Below, piece by piece: positions 12,801 to 23,400 of a stretch of 64,000 nucleotides of DNA. Source of the stretch: Chaunax sp. Z400 (taxonomy: Eukaryota; Chordata; Actinopteri; Lophiiformes; Chaunacidae); the NCBI GenBank assembly GCA_037577475.1, contig CM075204.1, forward strand, positions 7,006,355-7,070,354. Reading direction: 5' to 3'. The position numbers and the translations under genes are program-made. Each line of letters starts with the position of its first letter. Positions within the stretch are counted from its first letter, which is position 1. The notes beneath the pieces are model-generated. The model was not told the DNA's origin, did no database searches, and saw nothing but the letters and a program-made list of their open reading frames with translations.

Positions 12801-13139
12801 TAAATGTTTGATGAGCATCTTTTATGAATTGAATCCACCATTGGAAAGAACATTTTTATGAGGCTTCAGGTTTTAAAATCTGCTCACAAAACTCTTGCTG
12901 AAAAATGTTCTGGAAAGTGTGATGGAATCCTCCCAGCAGCAACTATTTCAAGCTGCTCCTCATGTGTCTTGCATCACAGTAGTTTTACAGGCCAGAATTG
13001 GTGTGACATCATCAAATATTGGTGTGTTTGTTTGTTTTTTTTGTAACTTGGTGTTTTGTTGTTTTCGTCTTGCTCAGAGGACCTGGGTGCAGAGAACTCT
13101 GAACAGCTTTACACCTCGCCCCCTGAGATCAAAGCCTGA
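3866..13139 (+). CDS. strap: Serine-threonine kinase receptor-associated protein (STRAP), WD40
   Basis: Nine coding exons: 3866-3977, 4373-4508, 5577-5658, 8119-8191, 9908-10007, 10160-10297, 10680-10816, 11560-11709 and 13078-13139. They sum to 990 nt, or 329 aa. All introns are GT-AG and all phases join. The protein starts MAMRQTPLTCSGHTRPVVD, nearly identical to human STRAP. It carries WD40 blades with repeat ends such as KVWDAVSGDE, LLRIYDLSN, IRLWDRSSM, FKLYKFDYS and LRLWQTAVG, plus the conserved HCVRFSPDGELYASGSEDGT. Known role of the family: a cytoplasmic scaffold of the SMN complex (with gemins 6/7, as Unrip), an inhibitor of TGF-beta receptor signalling with Smad7, and a regulator of splicing. 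The carboxyl tail is short (EDLGAENSEQLYTSPPEIKA) and lacks the longer acidic tail of mammals. Intron 3 is packed with nested transposons. Confidence 0.97.
4509..5576. other. strap intron 2, no gene
   Basis: Non-coding. From about 5011 the words GGCTGGCCGATATGACTTTG resemble the end of a common fish non-autonomous DNA transposon, but I cannot trace its far end. Nothing else is recognisable. Confidence 0.4.
6812..7124 (-). mobile_element. tRNA-headed SINE-like repeat, reversed
   Basis: Read on the minus strand, the right end is a tRNA-like head with an A-box-like TGACTCAGTGGTAGAGCGG and a B box GGTTCGATCCC at normal spacing. The body follows, containing the common fish words AGCGCTTTGAGTGGTCAGAC and ATATAAGTGCAGTCCATTTA. 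Relatives in this window are at 19123, 23626, 24698, 9590 and 59812. Confidence 0.75.
7138..7770 (+). pseudogene. hAT-family transposase fragment (BED finger plus start of catalytic domain)
   Basis: About 7138-7210 encodes a BED-type zinc finger remnant (ICKVCLTKLQYFGNTTNHTSH: Cys-x2-Cys, then His-x-x-His). From 7285 a frame reads KRITNSILILIAKDLRRYSV and ENEGFRAMLHAFE, then CDVWTSPNHEI; these are hallmarks of hAT/ZBED transposases (AKDLRPYSVVENEGF, TDGWTS). The frame hits a TGA at 7570-7572, where relatives have Trp, so TGG to TGA is likely. It continues open as QLLSRVLQTRAVSE to about 7767. The catalytic carboxyl half is absent. It is non-functional and nested in the Tc1 element of strap intron 3. 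Confidence 0.8.
8008..8050 (-). mobile_element. Isolated Tc1 terminal inverted repeat
   Basis: The reverse complement starts CAGTACCAGTCAATTGTTTG and continues GACACACTTTCC, the same terminal family as at 1559. No partner end or transposase is seen nearby. Confidence 0.65.
8807..9185 (-). mobile_element. Tc1-like fragment with transposase amino terminus
   Basis: The left end CAGTCATGGACAAACGTATT followed by GGGACACC is a fish Tc1-type terminal motif. On the minus strand 9149-8940 reads SEELSEFKRGSVIGCHLCYW, then ISSLLDIPRSAVSG, the helix-turn-helix start of a Tc1 transposase. The right end is eroded near 9160-9185 (GTGTCCTAATTGTCCTAATT). It sits in strap intron 4. Confidence 0.75.
9545..9594. 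repeat. 7-bp tandem repeat (GGTCCCT)n
   Basis: About seven near-perfect copies of a 7-bp unit, one with an A (TGATCCC), abut the truncated SINE copy that follows. Confidence 0.9.
9590..9790 (+). mobile_element. 5'-truncated SINE-like repeat
   Basis: The body begins CTGCAGTCTGCATTTCCAAG and continues TCCTTGACCAAGATACTGAA, words shared with the copies at 19123 and 23626. The tRNA-like head is missing. Confidence 0.65.
11040..11390. repeat. Dispersed fish repeat, copy 1
   Basis: This stretch contains AGCAGGGTTAATCAAATATT, TTTTGGTGCAGATCCAGAT and TTCTTTAACATTACAGG, and ends TACTGACTGCCATTCTAGTT. A second copy with the same word order is at 53690-54050. A (GTCA)n run lies at about 11062-11085. 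It is in strap intron 7. Confidence 0.6.
11710..13077. other. strap intron 8, no recognisable gene
   Basis: A 62-codon open frame at 12045-12233 is rich in charged residues (EDERQLREEV, MRRKRKHKPD) but has no family I know and no splice partners. I see nothing else in this intron. Confidence 0.4.
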
Positions 13140-13690
13140 GGAGAAAGCAGTGCTGTTTGGAAACAACATGAGAAGGGAATAAGAAGGAGAGGAGACCAGC
13201 GAAGGGATGTTCCAGCATTTATTTTCAGGCCCCAGCTAGGAGCAGAGTCCAGAGCAGCTCCATCCTTTTGGAGCTAATGGGGATATTATGAATGCCCTGT
13301 CAAAGATAAAGCCATCTCACACACAGACATACTCAGTCATGTTTGATTTTATGCAGTCATATGGACAGTAAGGTCTGCAGAGTAAAGCTGTAGAGCTTTG
13401 GAGTGTCGGCTCATCGCTGCCTGCTTTTTCTCTGATCAGTCCAGCGCTGTCTGTGTGCTTAAATTTATTTTAACTTCTCTCAAACCCCGGCGAAAATCAT
13501 GATGCCAAGATTGGTTTCAAAATGACTATTTAATGAGCTGGACCAAGGCTTTTGTTTTCAGGTCATAGTTACAAGAATGTGCTAAAGTTGAGGCATTTTC
13601 ATTTCTTCAAAAATCATTGCTTTGAGTATCTGCTGCTGTCGTACTGGTTGAGTATATGAAGTTGAGTGTCTAAATAAAAGAAAATATTGT
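13140..13690 (+). promoter_or_regulatory. strap: strap 3' UTR with AATAAA signals
   Basis: The region follows the strap stop TGA (13137-13139). AATAAA occurs at 13673-13678 and again at 13765-13770. Either could set the poly(A) site; the first is the more likely end of the transcript. Confidence 0.6.
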
Positions 13691-14210
13691 TTTGTGACTA
13701 AGTGGCAGAAGAAGAAATGTCACTTTCTCCATTTTAGTTTTCCTTCATTTGTCTCCAGTGATGAAATAAATGCATTACTGTTTCATTTGTTACTAATGCA
13801 CAAAGAGCAGATTGGGTTTGTGATTTTTTAATAGAAATCAAGATATGTGGTTAGTGTACATTGCAGATAATTTTATATGCAAACATTAAAACAAGCACTT
13901 TGTTCACTCACTAAGCATGTTTGTGTAATAGTGCACAACAAATACAAGAGTTTTTGATAACCTCATAAACGTACTGTTGTGTGCGGTCATTGTGTTTTGG
14001 AGGTTTATCGTCATAAAGCCACTTCTCTTCTCTCCAGATGACTTGAAATTAAACATTATTTTTAACTACTAGAAGGGATAAACGGGTGCAAACACTGCCA
14101 GTACATACATATACATAAGACGTATTTAAAGAAGCAAGTGGGCTCATGAAAAATACAAGGAGGATTAAAAAATGTAAAAATAGGTCAGTGAACGGTGTCA
14201 CAAAAACTCG

Positions 14211-14283
14211 TGACGTCAAGTTCATTTTCAATATTTGATTGGTCCGCCAATGAGGAAAGGCTTTGTAACGCCATCTGGCCAAT
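14211..14283 (+). promoter_or_regulatory. tmpo: tmpo promoter: CRE and three CCAAT boxes
   Basis: A perfect palindromic CRE, TGACGTCA, lies at 14211-14218. Inverted CCAAT (ATTGG) lies at 14238-14242 and direct CCAAT at 14247-14251 and 14279-14283. The cluster is 200-270 bp upstream of the tmpo ATG. Spaced CCAAT boxes are typical of NF-Y-driven, cell-cycle-regulated TATA-less promoters, which suits a nuclear-envelope gene. Binding is inferred, not shown. Confidence 0.65.
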
Positions 14284-14480
14284 AGGAGTTGATGTCAGGA
14301 CGAACTCACTTCCGGCCCGGGTAATCTCCAGCCCAGTCAGTCGTTTTGCGAATTAAATCCAACAAGAGGCGCTGGTTAGCTACTCCGTTGAGACCTAACT
14401 TCCTTTCCCTTCTATTTTCCCTCCATAATAGCTGACTAACTGAGCCAGGCGACGGTATCCCGCTCCATCCGCACGCAGAC

Positions 14481-17400
14481 ATGCCGGAGTACCTGGACGA
14501 TCCGTCTGTGCTCACCAAGGATAAACTGAAGAGTGAGTTGTTGGCCCACAACGTCGAGCTCCCGAGCGGCAACCCGACCAAAGACGTGTATGTGCAGCTT
14601 TATCTGATGAACCTCACCGCCCAGAACAACAAACATGGAGCGGCCACGACTCTGGACGCCTTCTCCAGCGACGAGGAGCTGCCACCGCCCGTGGTCTCCA
14701 GCAGAAGTCGCTCCTCCGGCAGAGTGAGTTCATTCTTTAATTCAAAATTAACGCTACTTCTAATTTCATTTGAAGAAGCAGAACGTAAAATCAACACCAA
14801 AAAAAAAAAAGCAGGATGGCTCAAGTTAAGGCGACTAAACTTTAAAGACTTCTGCAATTTATTATTTTCAGGCAACGTGCCCCCAAAATTAAAATAACCC
14901 AAGTACGAGTGCAGATGACCATGGTTACATTTTCATTAATCGATTATTCGTCTCTATTTGTAATTAAATTGAAGCAAATGGGAATCAAAAGTTAGCGGAT
15001 ACTTCAAACTACTTTCCAGCAAGGAATAAAACGCAAAAGTCCATAAAGCAATAAATCAAGTCTTCTCTTCAGGCCACAGCTTTGACCACAGGTTCCCTTC
15101 CTCTACAGGATCCCCACCCTTAACTAACTCTAGCCGAGGATAGAAACCTGCCTTCCGTCGTTTTTAATCCCAGAAGAATCATTTCAAATTTGACTTGTTA
15201 TCATGTCGACCTATTATCATTAAGACTCTGATGATCATCGTTTGGACATCCATGCCTTCAAACCAAAGCATGAATGAATGAAAATGTGGCCCGACTGCGA
15301 TCACTTCCGTCCCACAAACCACAGTCACATATCTCCGCTTTTACTGCGCTCGTAAAACGTTTCAAACTGAGCCTCAGCTCTAACATGTCTGAGCGGTGCC
15401 TTCACTGTAAGTAAACAACAACATAAACAACATAAAAAAAACAACAGCAGCCTCAGATCTGGTCGCTGATTTAGCAGATGATCAGCATCTGAATTGCAGA
15501 CATAGTGGAGTTTCTCACAGCCAGTTAATCATTTCCTGTTTGACATGATAATTTAATCTGTTTCTGTGTTGAAAACATTTGTAGTGGTTGAATGGAGTCG
15601 CTGTTATCACATGACATAAACACACCCAGCTACAGAAACCGTTCTAACACTGGTAGCTGACAGGTGTTTGACTGAATGGAGTTTTTGTGTTGGGTGTTGG
15701 ATCTCAGTTTGTCCCCATTAAAACAATCCCTGCCTTTATACTTGGAGAAACTGAGGTGGGAGCAGGTGAAAGGTTTTTCCTCTGAAGCAGGACTTTTATA
15801 GCCGTCTGACTCTCTGAAGTTCACCCAGAGGCTAGTAAATATTTACATGCTGAGCTGTAAATGTTAATCATCATGTATCATATCATTTCATAGCCATGTG
15901 TACACATTATTTTATTACCATCATACTGTAGAGAGAAAGGAAGTGTTTGCTTTGTAAAATTTAAGAACTTAGAGTTGGTCACCACAGGTTGGTCACCACA
16001 GGTTGGTCACCACAGGTTGGTCATCACAGGTTGGTCATCACAGGTTAGTCACCACAGGTTGGTCATCACAGGTTGGTCACCACAGGTTGGTCATCACAGG
16101 TTGGTCACCACAGGTTGGTCACCACAGGTTGGTCACCACAGGTTGGTCATCACAGGTTGGTCATCACAGGTTAGTCACCACAGGTTGGTCATCACAGGTT
16201 GGTCACCACAGGTTGGTCACCACAGGTTGGTCACCACAGGTTGGTCACCACAGGTTGGTCACCACAGGTTGGTCACCACAGGTTGGTCATCACAGGTTGG
16301 TCATCACAGGTTGGTCACCACAGGTTGGTCACCACAGGTTGGTCACCACAGGTTGGTCATCACAGGTTGGTCACCACAGGTTGGTCACCACAGGTTGGTC
16401 ACCACAGGTTGGACAGCCTGGGACTACAAAATGCATTCCACCCAAAATACGGCATATCAATTAATAAATATAATTTTATTATTTGGTCAAGTTTCAATGC
16501 ATAATTCAAACATGTGCGTGGGGCCTTGCGTGGCATGGAAATCTGTTCTAGGTCAGGGGTCTTCAATTAAAATTGCATGAGATCCAGTAAGTCAGACCTC
16601 CTCCCCTGCTGAGGTCCGAACAGTTAAATACTATCAAATATGAATCATACTTTTTTGCCAGACTAAAAAAATGCGATTAATTCCATTTTCATTGAACAAA
16701 GTATAAAATCGTAACCGTTTTGTTGTTGTTTTTGTCTTTGGAATAATTAATAATAATCTTTAACAAAATTGATCTTTTTTTAAACACTTCTGTCTTCCAG
16801 GATACTTTGATATTGATAAACTCCAACAGGCAAAAATACACGGCCTATACAGAACAAATATGGAAAACAACGTGTAATCAACCATTTGTCTCTTAATTTG
16901 CATTGTAAATAAACTCCTTTCAGACCAGAAAAACATGACGCCCTCAATGTCATTTGCATCAACTCTAAGGAGGCGATAGTAATGAGATGACAATGCCATG
17001 CGAGCATTTTATCACTGTATTGATAACCTCCAGTCTGATGGATGATACAGTGATGGCTCACAACAGACAACGAGACTTAGTGAAAGTGGTTAAAATCTCC
17101 TGCCACCATAAAAATGCTCCCCAGTTGTTTGTTTTCCTGTCTGCAGATGACTTCATGTGAATGAAGCACACGCCCCTTCCTCTGGTCTAACCAGAGTCAG
17201 ATGTGCAAAATTGTGGAAAGATCCCCAGATTCCTGGCCAGTCACCGCTCACTCAGGATGTTGGGTGCAATGGCATCCCGAGTCAGATCTCTGAAATACTC
17301 AAATGTAACTCCACCTTTCTTTGACTCCTTCACAGTCCAACAGATTTTTGTTTCCCGTCTCCTCCTCTGACGCAACATAAGTCTCCTTAGCAACGCTCTG

Positions 17401-20400
17401 TTCCCATAAATGACTGCCGTTCACCTGTGCAGCTGTATAAACTGTCCGACACACAAACATGAGAAAACACAAAAGGGGTTTGTGGGTTGTTGTTTTTTTA
17501 GGGATAAGTACCATTTTGTAAGAAGGTATCATTTTGGATAGTTTTCATCCTCTGAATATGTTTCAATCAAAACAGAAATGGAATTCTCTCCTATCTAGAA
17601 AATCAAAATACTCATAAACATATCTGATGATTTAGGGACATGTTTTTAATTATCTACTCTGAATTTGACTGTCTAGTCATTACAGGTGTTTGTTTGTTTT
17701 TTAACTCAACATGTAAAAGTGGCAACCCATCATTAGGGACGAACCGATTGTAAAAGTACAAGTACTTACATTTGAATACTTGCTGATACAGAGTACTGAT
17801 ACAAGTACTTAATATCAATATCACACATTACTTTGAAAACATGTCTGCAATTGGTCAAAGTACAAGTGCAATTGTCAACACACGGTGACTGATCTACACT
17901 GATGAAACATTTGGCTAATATTGCTAGTCCAGATATCAGTGCACTACTTTATATACTTTATTCATCCTGCAGGGGGAAATTCTTTTGTTACAGCAGCATA
18001 GAACACAAATCAATGCACTATAGAGTAGAATATGGCAGCAAAGCACAAAGTATGGGGAGGTAAAGACATACTCTGTCAGTAAAACACTCTGTGGATGGGT
18101 TAAAGTGACGGTTGTAATAAATAGCTGACTAGCTCTATGACCTTATATACAGGAAGTAGAAATATATACAAACAATACGGCGCAGTGCACAGGAGGTGAT
18201 GGTTGATGGGTTGTGACAGTGACAGTGATGTGTTGAACAGTTTAATGGCAGTAGGAAGGAATGATTTAAGTTGTCTGTCAGTGGTGCTGCGGGGCATCAT
18301 CAGTCTGTCGCTGAATGTGCTTCGATGACACTGCTTATATACTCTCTCACCCACCCCACTATAACACTGTCATCGGAGCACTTCTGTAGATGGCGTGAGT
18401 CACTGTTGTATGTGAAGTCAGTGGTGTACAATGTAAATAGAAATGGAGTGAGGACAGTACCCTGGGGGACACCAATGTTACTGACACACCACCCTGTAGC
18501 CTCACATATTGTGGTCTACCGGCGAGGTAGTCAGTGATCCAGGTCACCAAGGAGCTGTCCACCTGCAGTGTCCTCAGTTTGTCTGCTAGCAGCACAGGCC
18601 GTATGTTATTTAAAAGCACTTGAGAAGTCAAAGAAAGTCATCCTCACTGAGCTTCCTGACCTGTCCAGATGTAAGTAGGTCCCGCGGAGAAGATGGATAA
18701 TGGCATCGTCCACTCCTATGTCGTTCTGATATGCAAACTTCATATATATATTGCCTGGATGAAGCAAAACATTTGTCCAGCTAATTAGAAACGAGACAGA
18801 TATTTTTTTAATAATAATAATAATAATAAGATAATTGTCTTTGGAGCACAAAAAAAGTCTTGTTAACAAACCATGCCGGGAACCTCGAAACATTTTCAAA
18901 TTTCAAACAACGTTATTTATCCCAAAAAAGGGCAGTTAGGTTTAAAACAGTCAACCAAGACCATACATACATTTACAAACTTATAATATATATATAAATA
19001 TAATATAAATAGACAGCAGACATGAGTGGGCTATGTCTGAGACAATAAATACGTAAAGAAAACTGGCACACTGGTGCCCTCGTGTGGCCCCCTAAGTAAT
19101 AAATAGATTAATATTCAATCCGGCTGTGGCTCAGGAGGTAGAGCGGTCGCTCACGGAACGAAAGGTCGGTGGTTCGATCCCCAGTCCCTGCAAGTCTACA
19201 AGTTCAAGTATCCTTGAGCAAAGACACTGAACCCCAACTTGCTCCCCGGGCGCCGTAAAGGCAGCCCACTGCTCCTCAGGGATGGGTCAGATGCAGAGAA
19301 AGAATTTCCCCCTGTGGGAATAATACAGTATCTCAAAAAAAAAAAAAAAAAAAAAAAAAAATGATAAGAAACACACAAGTTGAATAAAGATCCTAATGAA
19401 ATGTGCATTCCTAGAGAGGTTTAGCAGCCTGACAGCAGACAGAATGAAGGACTTAGAGTAACGGTTTGTTTTCCTGGGAGGAGCTTTAAAGCGCCGGCCT
19501 GAAGGCATTAATATGAATTCAGTGGACAGGATGTGATCGTGTTGGTCAATAATGTTGACCAATACTGTTAATGTCAAACTGTGATTTAAACCTCAATAGT
19601 CATATGCTTTCTACCATCTATAATATCGCTAGAATCAGAGGAGTGGTTTACAGACGAGCCCTAGAAAAACATATCCATGCATAGAAGAGACAAAAAGATA
19701 TAAAGACGACCATATCCCACCCATCTAAGCCTAACTGTGCAGCTGTAATGCTGGAGTGGAGGACCAGGGAGAGCCACTGGTGCTGTTGTCTTAATGGGTT
19801 TTCCCCTCTTCATTGAGGAAATACTTCTCAGGCAGAGGAATCTGCATGTGTGTTTGTGAGAGAGAATGTGTCATGAAAAGTCGATGGCTGTGGAAAAGAC
19901 ACGACTTGTTTGTAATTAGCTTGTCCTTTGTTTTCTGAGGAGCTGCCATGTTGCAGTGTTGAGGATGTGTGTCATGTGAAAAAACCCAGCCCTCACATGT
20001 CTGAGTGATTATTGGATGGAGGTGGACGCGCTGCTCAAACATACATTCCTCACATTTTTGAAATAGTGAGCCGGAGTGAGAGAGAGGCTTTTCTTAGCGA
20101 ACCGTTGAGGCTCACATACTTCTGTGTCTGTCTTCATGTGGTTTCTACCCTTTTATTGAAGTTGGTGTGATTTTGGAGGAATTAGCTGTAAAGTGTGAAG
20201 ATAAAAGCAGCTGTGGTTAATCTCACACCAGTAGATTATGGACAACCACGTGAACTCTGTTGTTACTTGGCCCTGCAGCCACAGGTCTTGGCACGTCTCG
20301 CCCTCAAACCAGGCTTCCTGAGAGAGGAGTTAGAAGTGTTGGTAGTGAGTTTACTCCACAGAGGGCAGTCATAGCTGTGAGATCAGGGTTCAGTTATGCC

Positions 20401-23400
20401 TTTAAAGGCCAGGATGTGGTCTGCGAAGGCTGGATCGTAGACCCCTTCCTCCCTCCTCCCTCTCTCTTACTCCGACTGCTGTTATTATGAGACGGCCTGG
20501 CTCGCATCCAGGCCGAACCCTTTCACGGGCCCACTGAGAGCCAGATGCGGAGGGAGATAAGCTGAACTATGATGGCACCTCACCCCTGAAGTCGGATCAC
20601 ATCGTCATCTTTGCATTCCTCTTGTGTCCCGGTGATGTTTGTTGGCGGATGAATGAGTTGCAAAGAGTTGCATTAGAGGCGAAAGTCGGAAGATTAAAGT
20701 TGGAGACACACATTTGACAGGAGACGTGTGGAGCAGATTAGAAATGTGCACCAGTTGACTGCGAGGACTGTTCCAGAACACAAGGTGTGCTGGAAGAAGG
20801 GATAAAATGCACACGGCTGTTGGAAAGGAGGAGGAGACGGGTGGAGTATTGGCTGCACGAAAACATGTGCAAAAGTAACCCAACAGAGCCAGGTGGATTG
20901 CGCGGGAAGAAGCAAATGAAGCGCGGCAAGAGACGTGCAGCCAAGCAAAGGAATGCTGCCAGACGTAAAGTCCTGTTAACCCTGCAAGGAAAGGCAAAGC
21001 AGAAGAAGGATGCTGCATTAAGAGAGGAATGCTGCCAGACGTACAGCCCTAGAAACCCTCCCACCGGAAAACAAAGGAGTACTGATAGATGAACTATTGC
21101 TGCTTCTTAATGAAAAGAAGTTCAGCTACATCTTAGACAAACGGCAGCTTGACAAACTAAAATAGTCTAGTAAACGAAGAGACGCAGAGTAAAGTGTGAC
21201 GGTGTTTGATTCACCATCCAGGGCAGGCAGGAAGCCGGAGGAGCTTTTTTAGGAGAACATAATTATAGTTATCAACTCCTCAACACTTTTTATTTTTTAG
21301 GTCTAAAAATAAAAACCCTTCTTTTACTGCTGAACTATCGGTCTCTAATTGTTTCAAATATATTAAGTATAATTTCCTATTTAAGCATGTGGCTGAGGCC
21401 TTTGTGAAACAGCTGTATGATATGCAGTTGCACTTTTTCCGCCTCTCTTTTCGTTCACCATAAATGTGTTTACATCCCAGGAAAAAGAAAGCAACAGCTG
21501 CAACCAAACACTTCCCTTTATAACAAGTCGTTCCTGTTCCTGAAGCGGCAAAGCATCCCCACATCATCACACTGACTCCTTCATGTTTGACCCTAGGTAC
21601 AAAGTAGTTTTAGTGGAACGCTGAGATTGGTTGCCACCAGATGTAAAGGGACCCCCCCCCCCCCCCGAGTTTGTGTCTCGTCTTTGCCTCCTTTCTCATA
21701 ATTGATGTCATTAATTGTAATGGAGGTAAAAGTTTGAAATATTTGTGATATTATATATTATATTAGCGTGAATGTAGTGTAGACATGGTGCAGGGGTCGT
21801 ATGGTCCTCATCAGTATGTCCATCTGTCCAACCCTCTTTCTGATTGTAATCTGTTTTTTTTTTTGTTTTTTTTTTGTCCATAGCATATTTTGCAAGCTAT
21901 ACATTCTAGCTTTTAGCTTCATCAAACTTCACACATTTATTAACACATTTATTAACACATATATTAACACATTTATTAACACATATATTAACACATTTAT
22001 TAACACATATATTAACACATTTATTAACACATATATTAACACATTTATTAACACATAACACATTTATTAACACATTTAACACATATTAACACATTTATTA
22101 ACATATATTAACACATTTATTAACAAATATTAACACATTTATTAACAAATATTAACACATTTATTAACAAATATTAACACATTTATTAACATATATTAAC
22201 ACATTTATTAACACATATTAACACATTTATTAACATATTAACACATTTATTAACACATATATTAATCATGATAAGAAGTCGTGTCTTGTGATATTTTGAA
22301 GTATAGTATTAAACAAACTTTGCTTTTCGATTCCATGGAAACTATTATTTTATTTTGAAGGCGAGTCTCTGAATGGAGGATTTGTCGTACACTGATGTAT
22401 TTGTTATACTTTGTCGGGTTTTTTTGGCTGGGTCGGGGGGTTAAGTCCTCTTTTAGACTGTTGTGAACTTTCTTGCAGGATAATTCAGTCTTTTGAAAAT
22501 ACGATGGTTCAGAAGATGGCAGCATGTGTTTAGTGAATGGTAAAAGTATCTGCTCAGCAGCAGAGCCTCGTCAAGCTGCAGCTGTGCAGGAGGAGCAGAG
22601 ATTCATTTCAGACACAGCTAGTTTGCAACACATAGTAATTTCCTGTCGTCTGGTGTGTCTGTTGTTGTCTATCAAGAAAGGCCTATGGCAGTTTCCCCTC
22701 TTTTTTCCCCCTCTGGCTTCACTTCATCTGGACATTGAAGGAAACGCCTTCTGTCCATTTAAGAGCCACGTTGTGATGATTACCAACCTGGTGAAGAGAG
22801 GTTTGTGTAACTGTCTGAAAGCATGACAAACACGGCTTTCCTCTGAGACACAAACCACTTCATCAGCTCAGCTGCTTCACAGAAGGATGAACATGTAGCC
22901 ATGGTGGAACAGGGAGTGAACAAAGCAGCCACTGTGCACTCGACCTTCCCTCTTTTGCCTCTGCATCACAAGACGTGGGAATTTGGAATTGTCGTAACAT
23001 GCGAGCGTAGACGTATCCATACACCTGATACAAGGGTTAGTAGCCGTACTGGCTTGAAAGTTTGTCTTAATGGTGACACACTTTAGCGACATTCTGATCT
23101 TGACTGTGTAGAGCAGCACAAAACGGTGAGCACTCTGCAGACATCCTTATTATTTTGTTATTTGTTTGTTTTTAATTGTTATTTTATGAACCAGAAAAGT
23201 CTGGAAATGTCGTGTTTTACCCCAGCAGTAACATAACACGACTTCTGCAGCTGAAAGTAAACATGAAGAAACTGAAATAAAGCAGACATAAAGCAGAGAT
23301 TTGGCTCAAAGCTGTGAACCTACAGAGAGATGAACACACTTTTAAAAGCCTCCTTGTCTCTGCTCTCCTTCACAGTTATCTCATTTAACATGATTGTTTG

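Noticed and set aside
15975..16580. Open frame of 201 codons rich in GWSPQVGHHRLV
   Set aside because: It is the 14-bp minisatellite read in rotating phase; the other two phases give the same peptide.
19126..19195. Possible tRNA gene (good A and B boxes)
   Set aside because: It does not fold into a clean cloverleaf by eye, has related copies elsewhere with a shared downstream body, and ends in a poly(A) tail, so it is a SINE head.
20787..21092. 101-codon Lys/Arg-rich open frame
   Set aside because: No family resemblance, no splice partners, and internal word duplication; probably chance in an intron.
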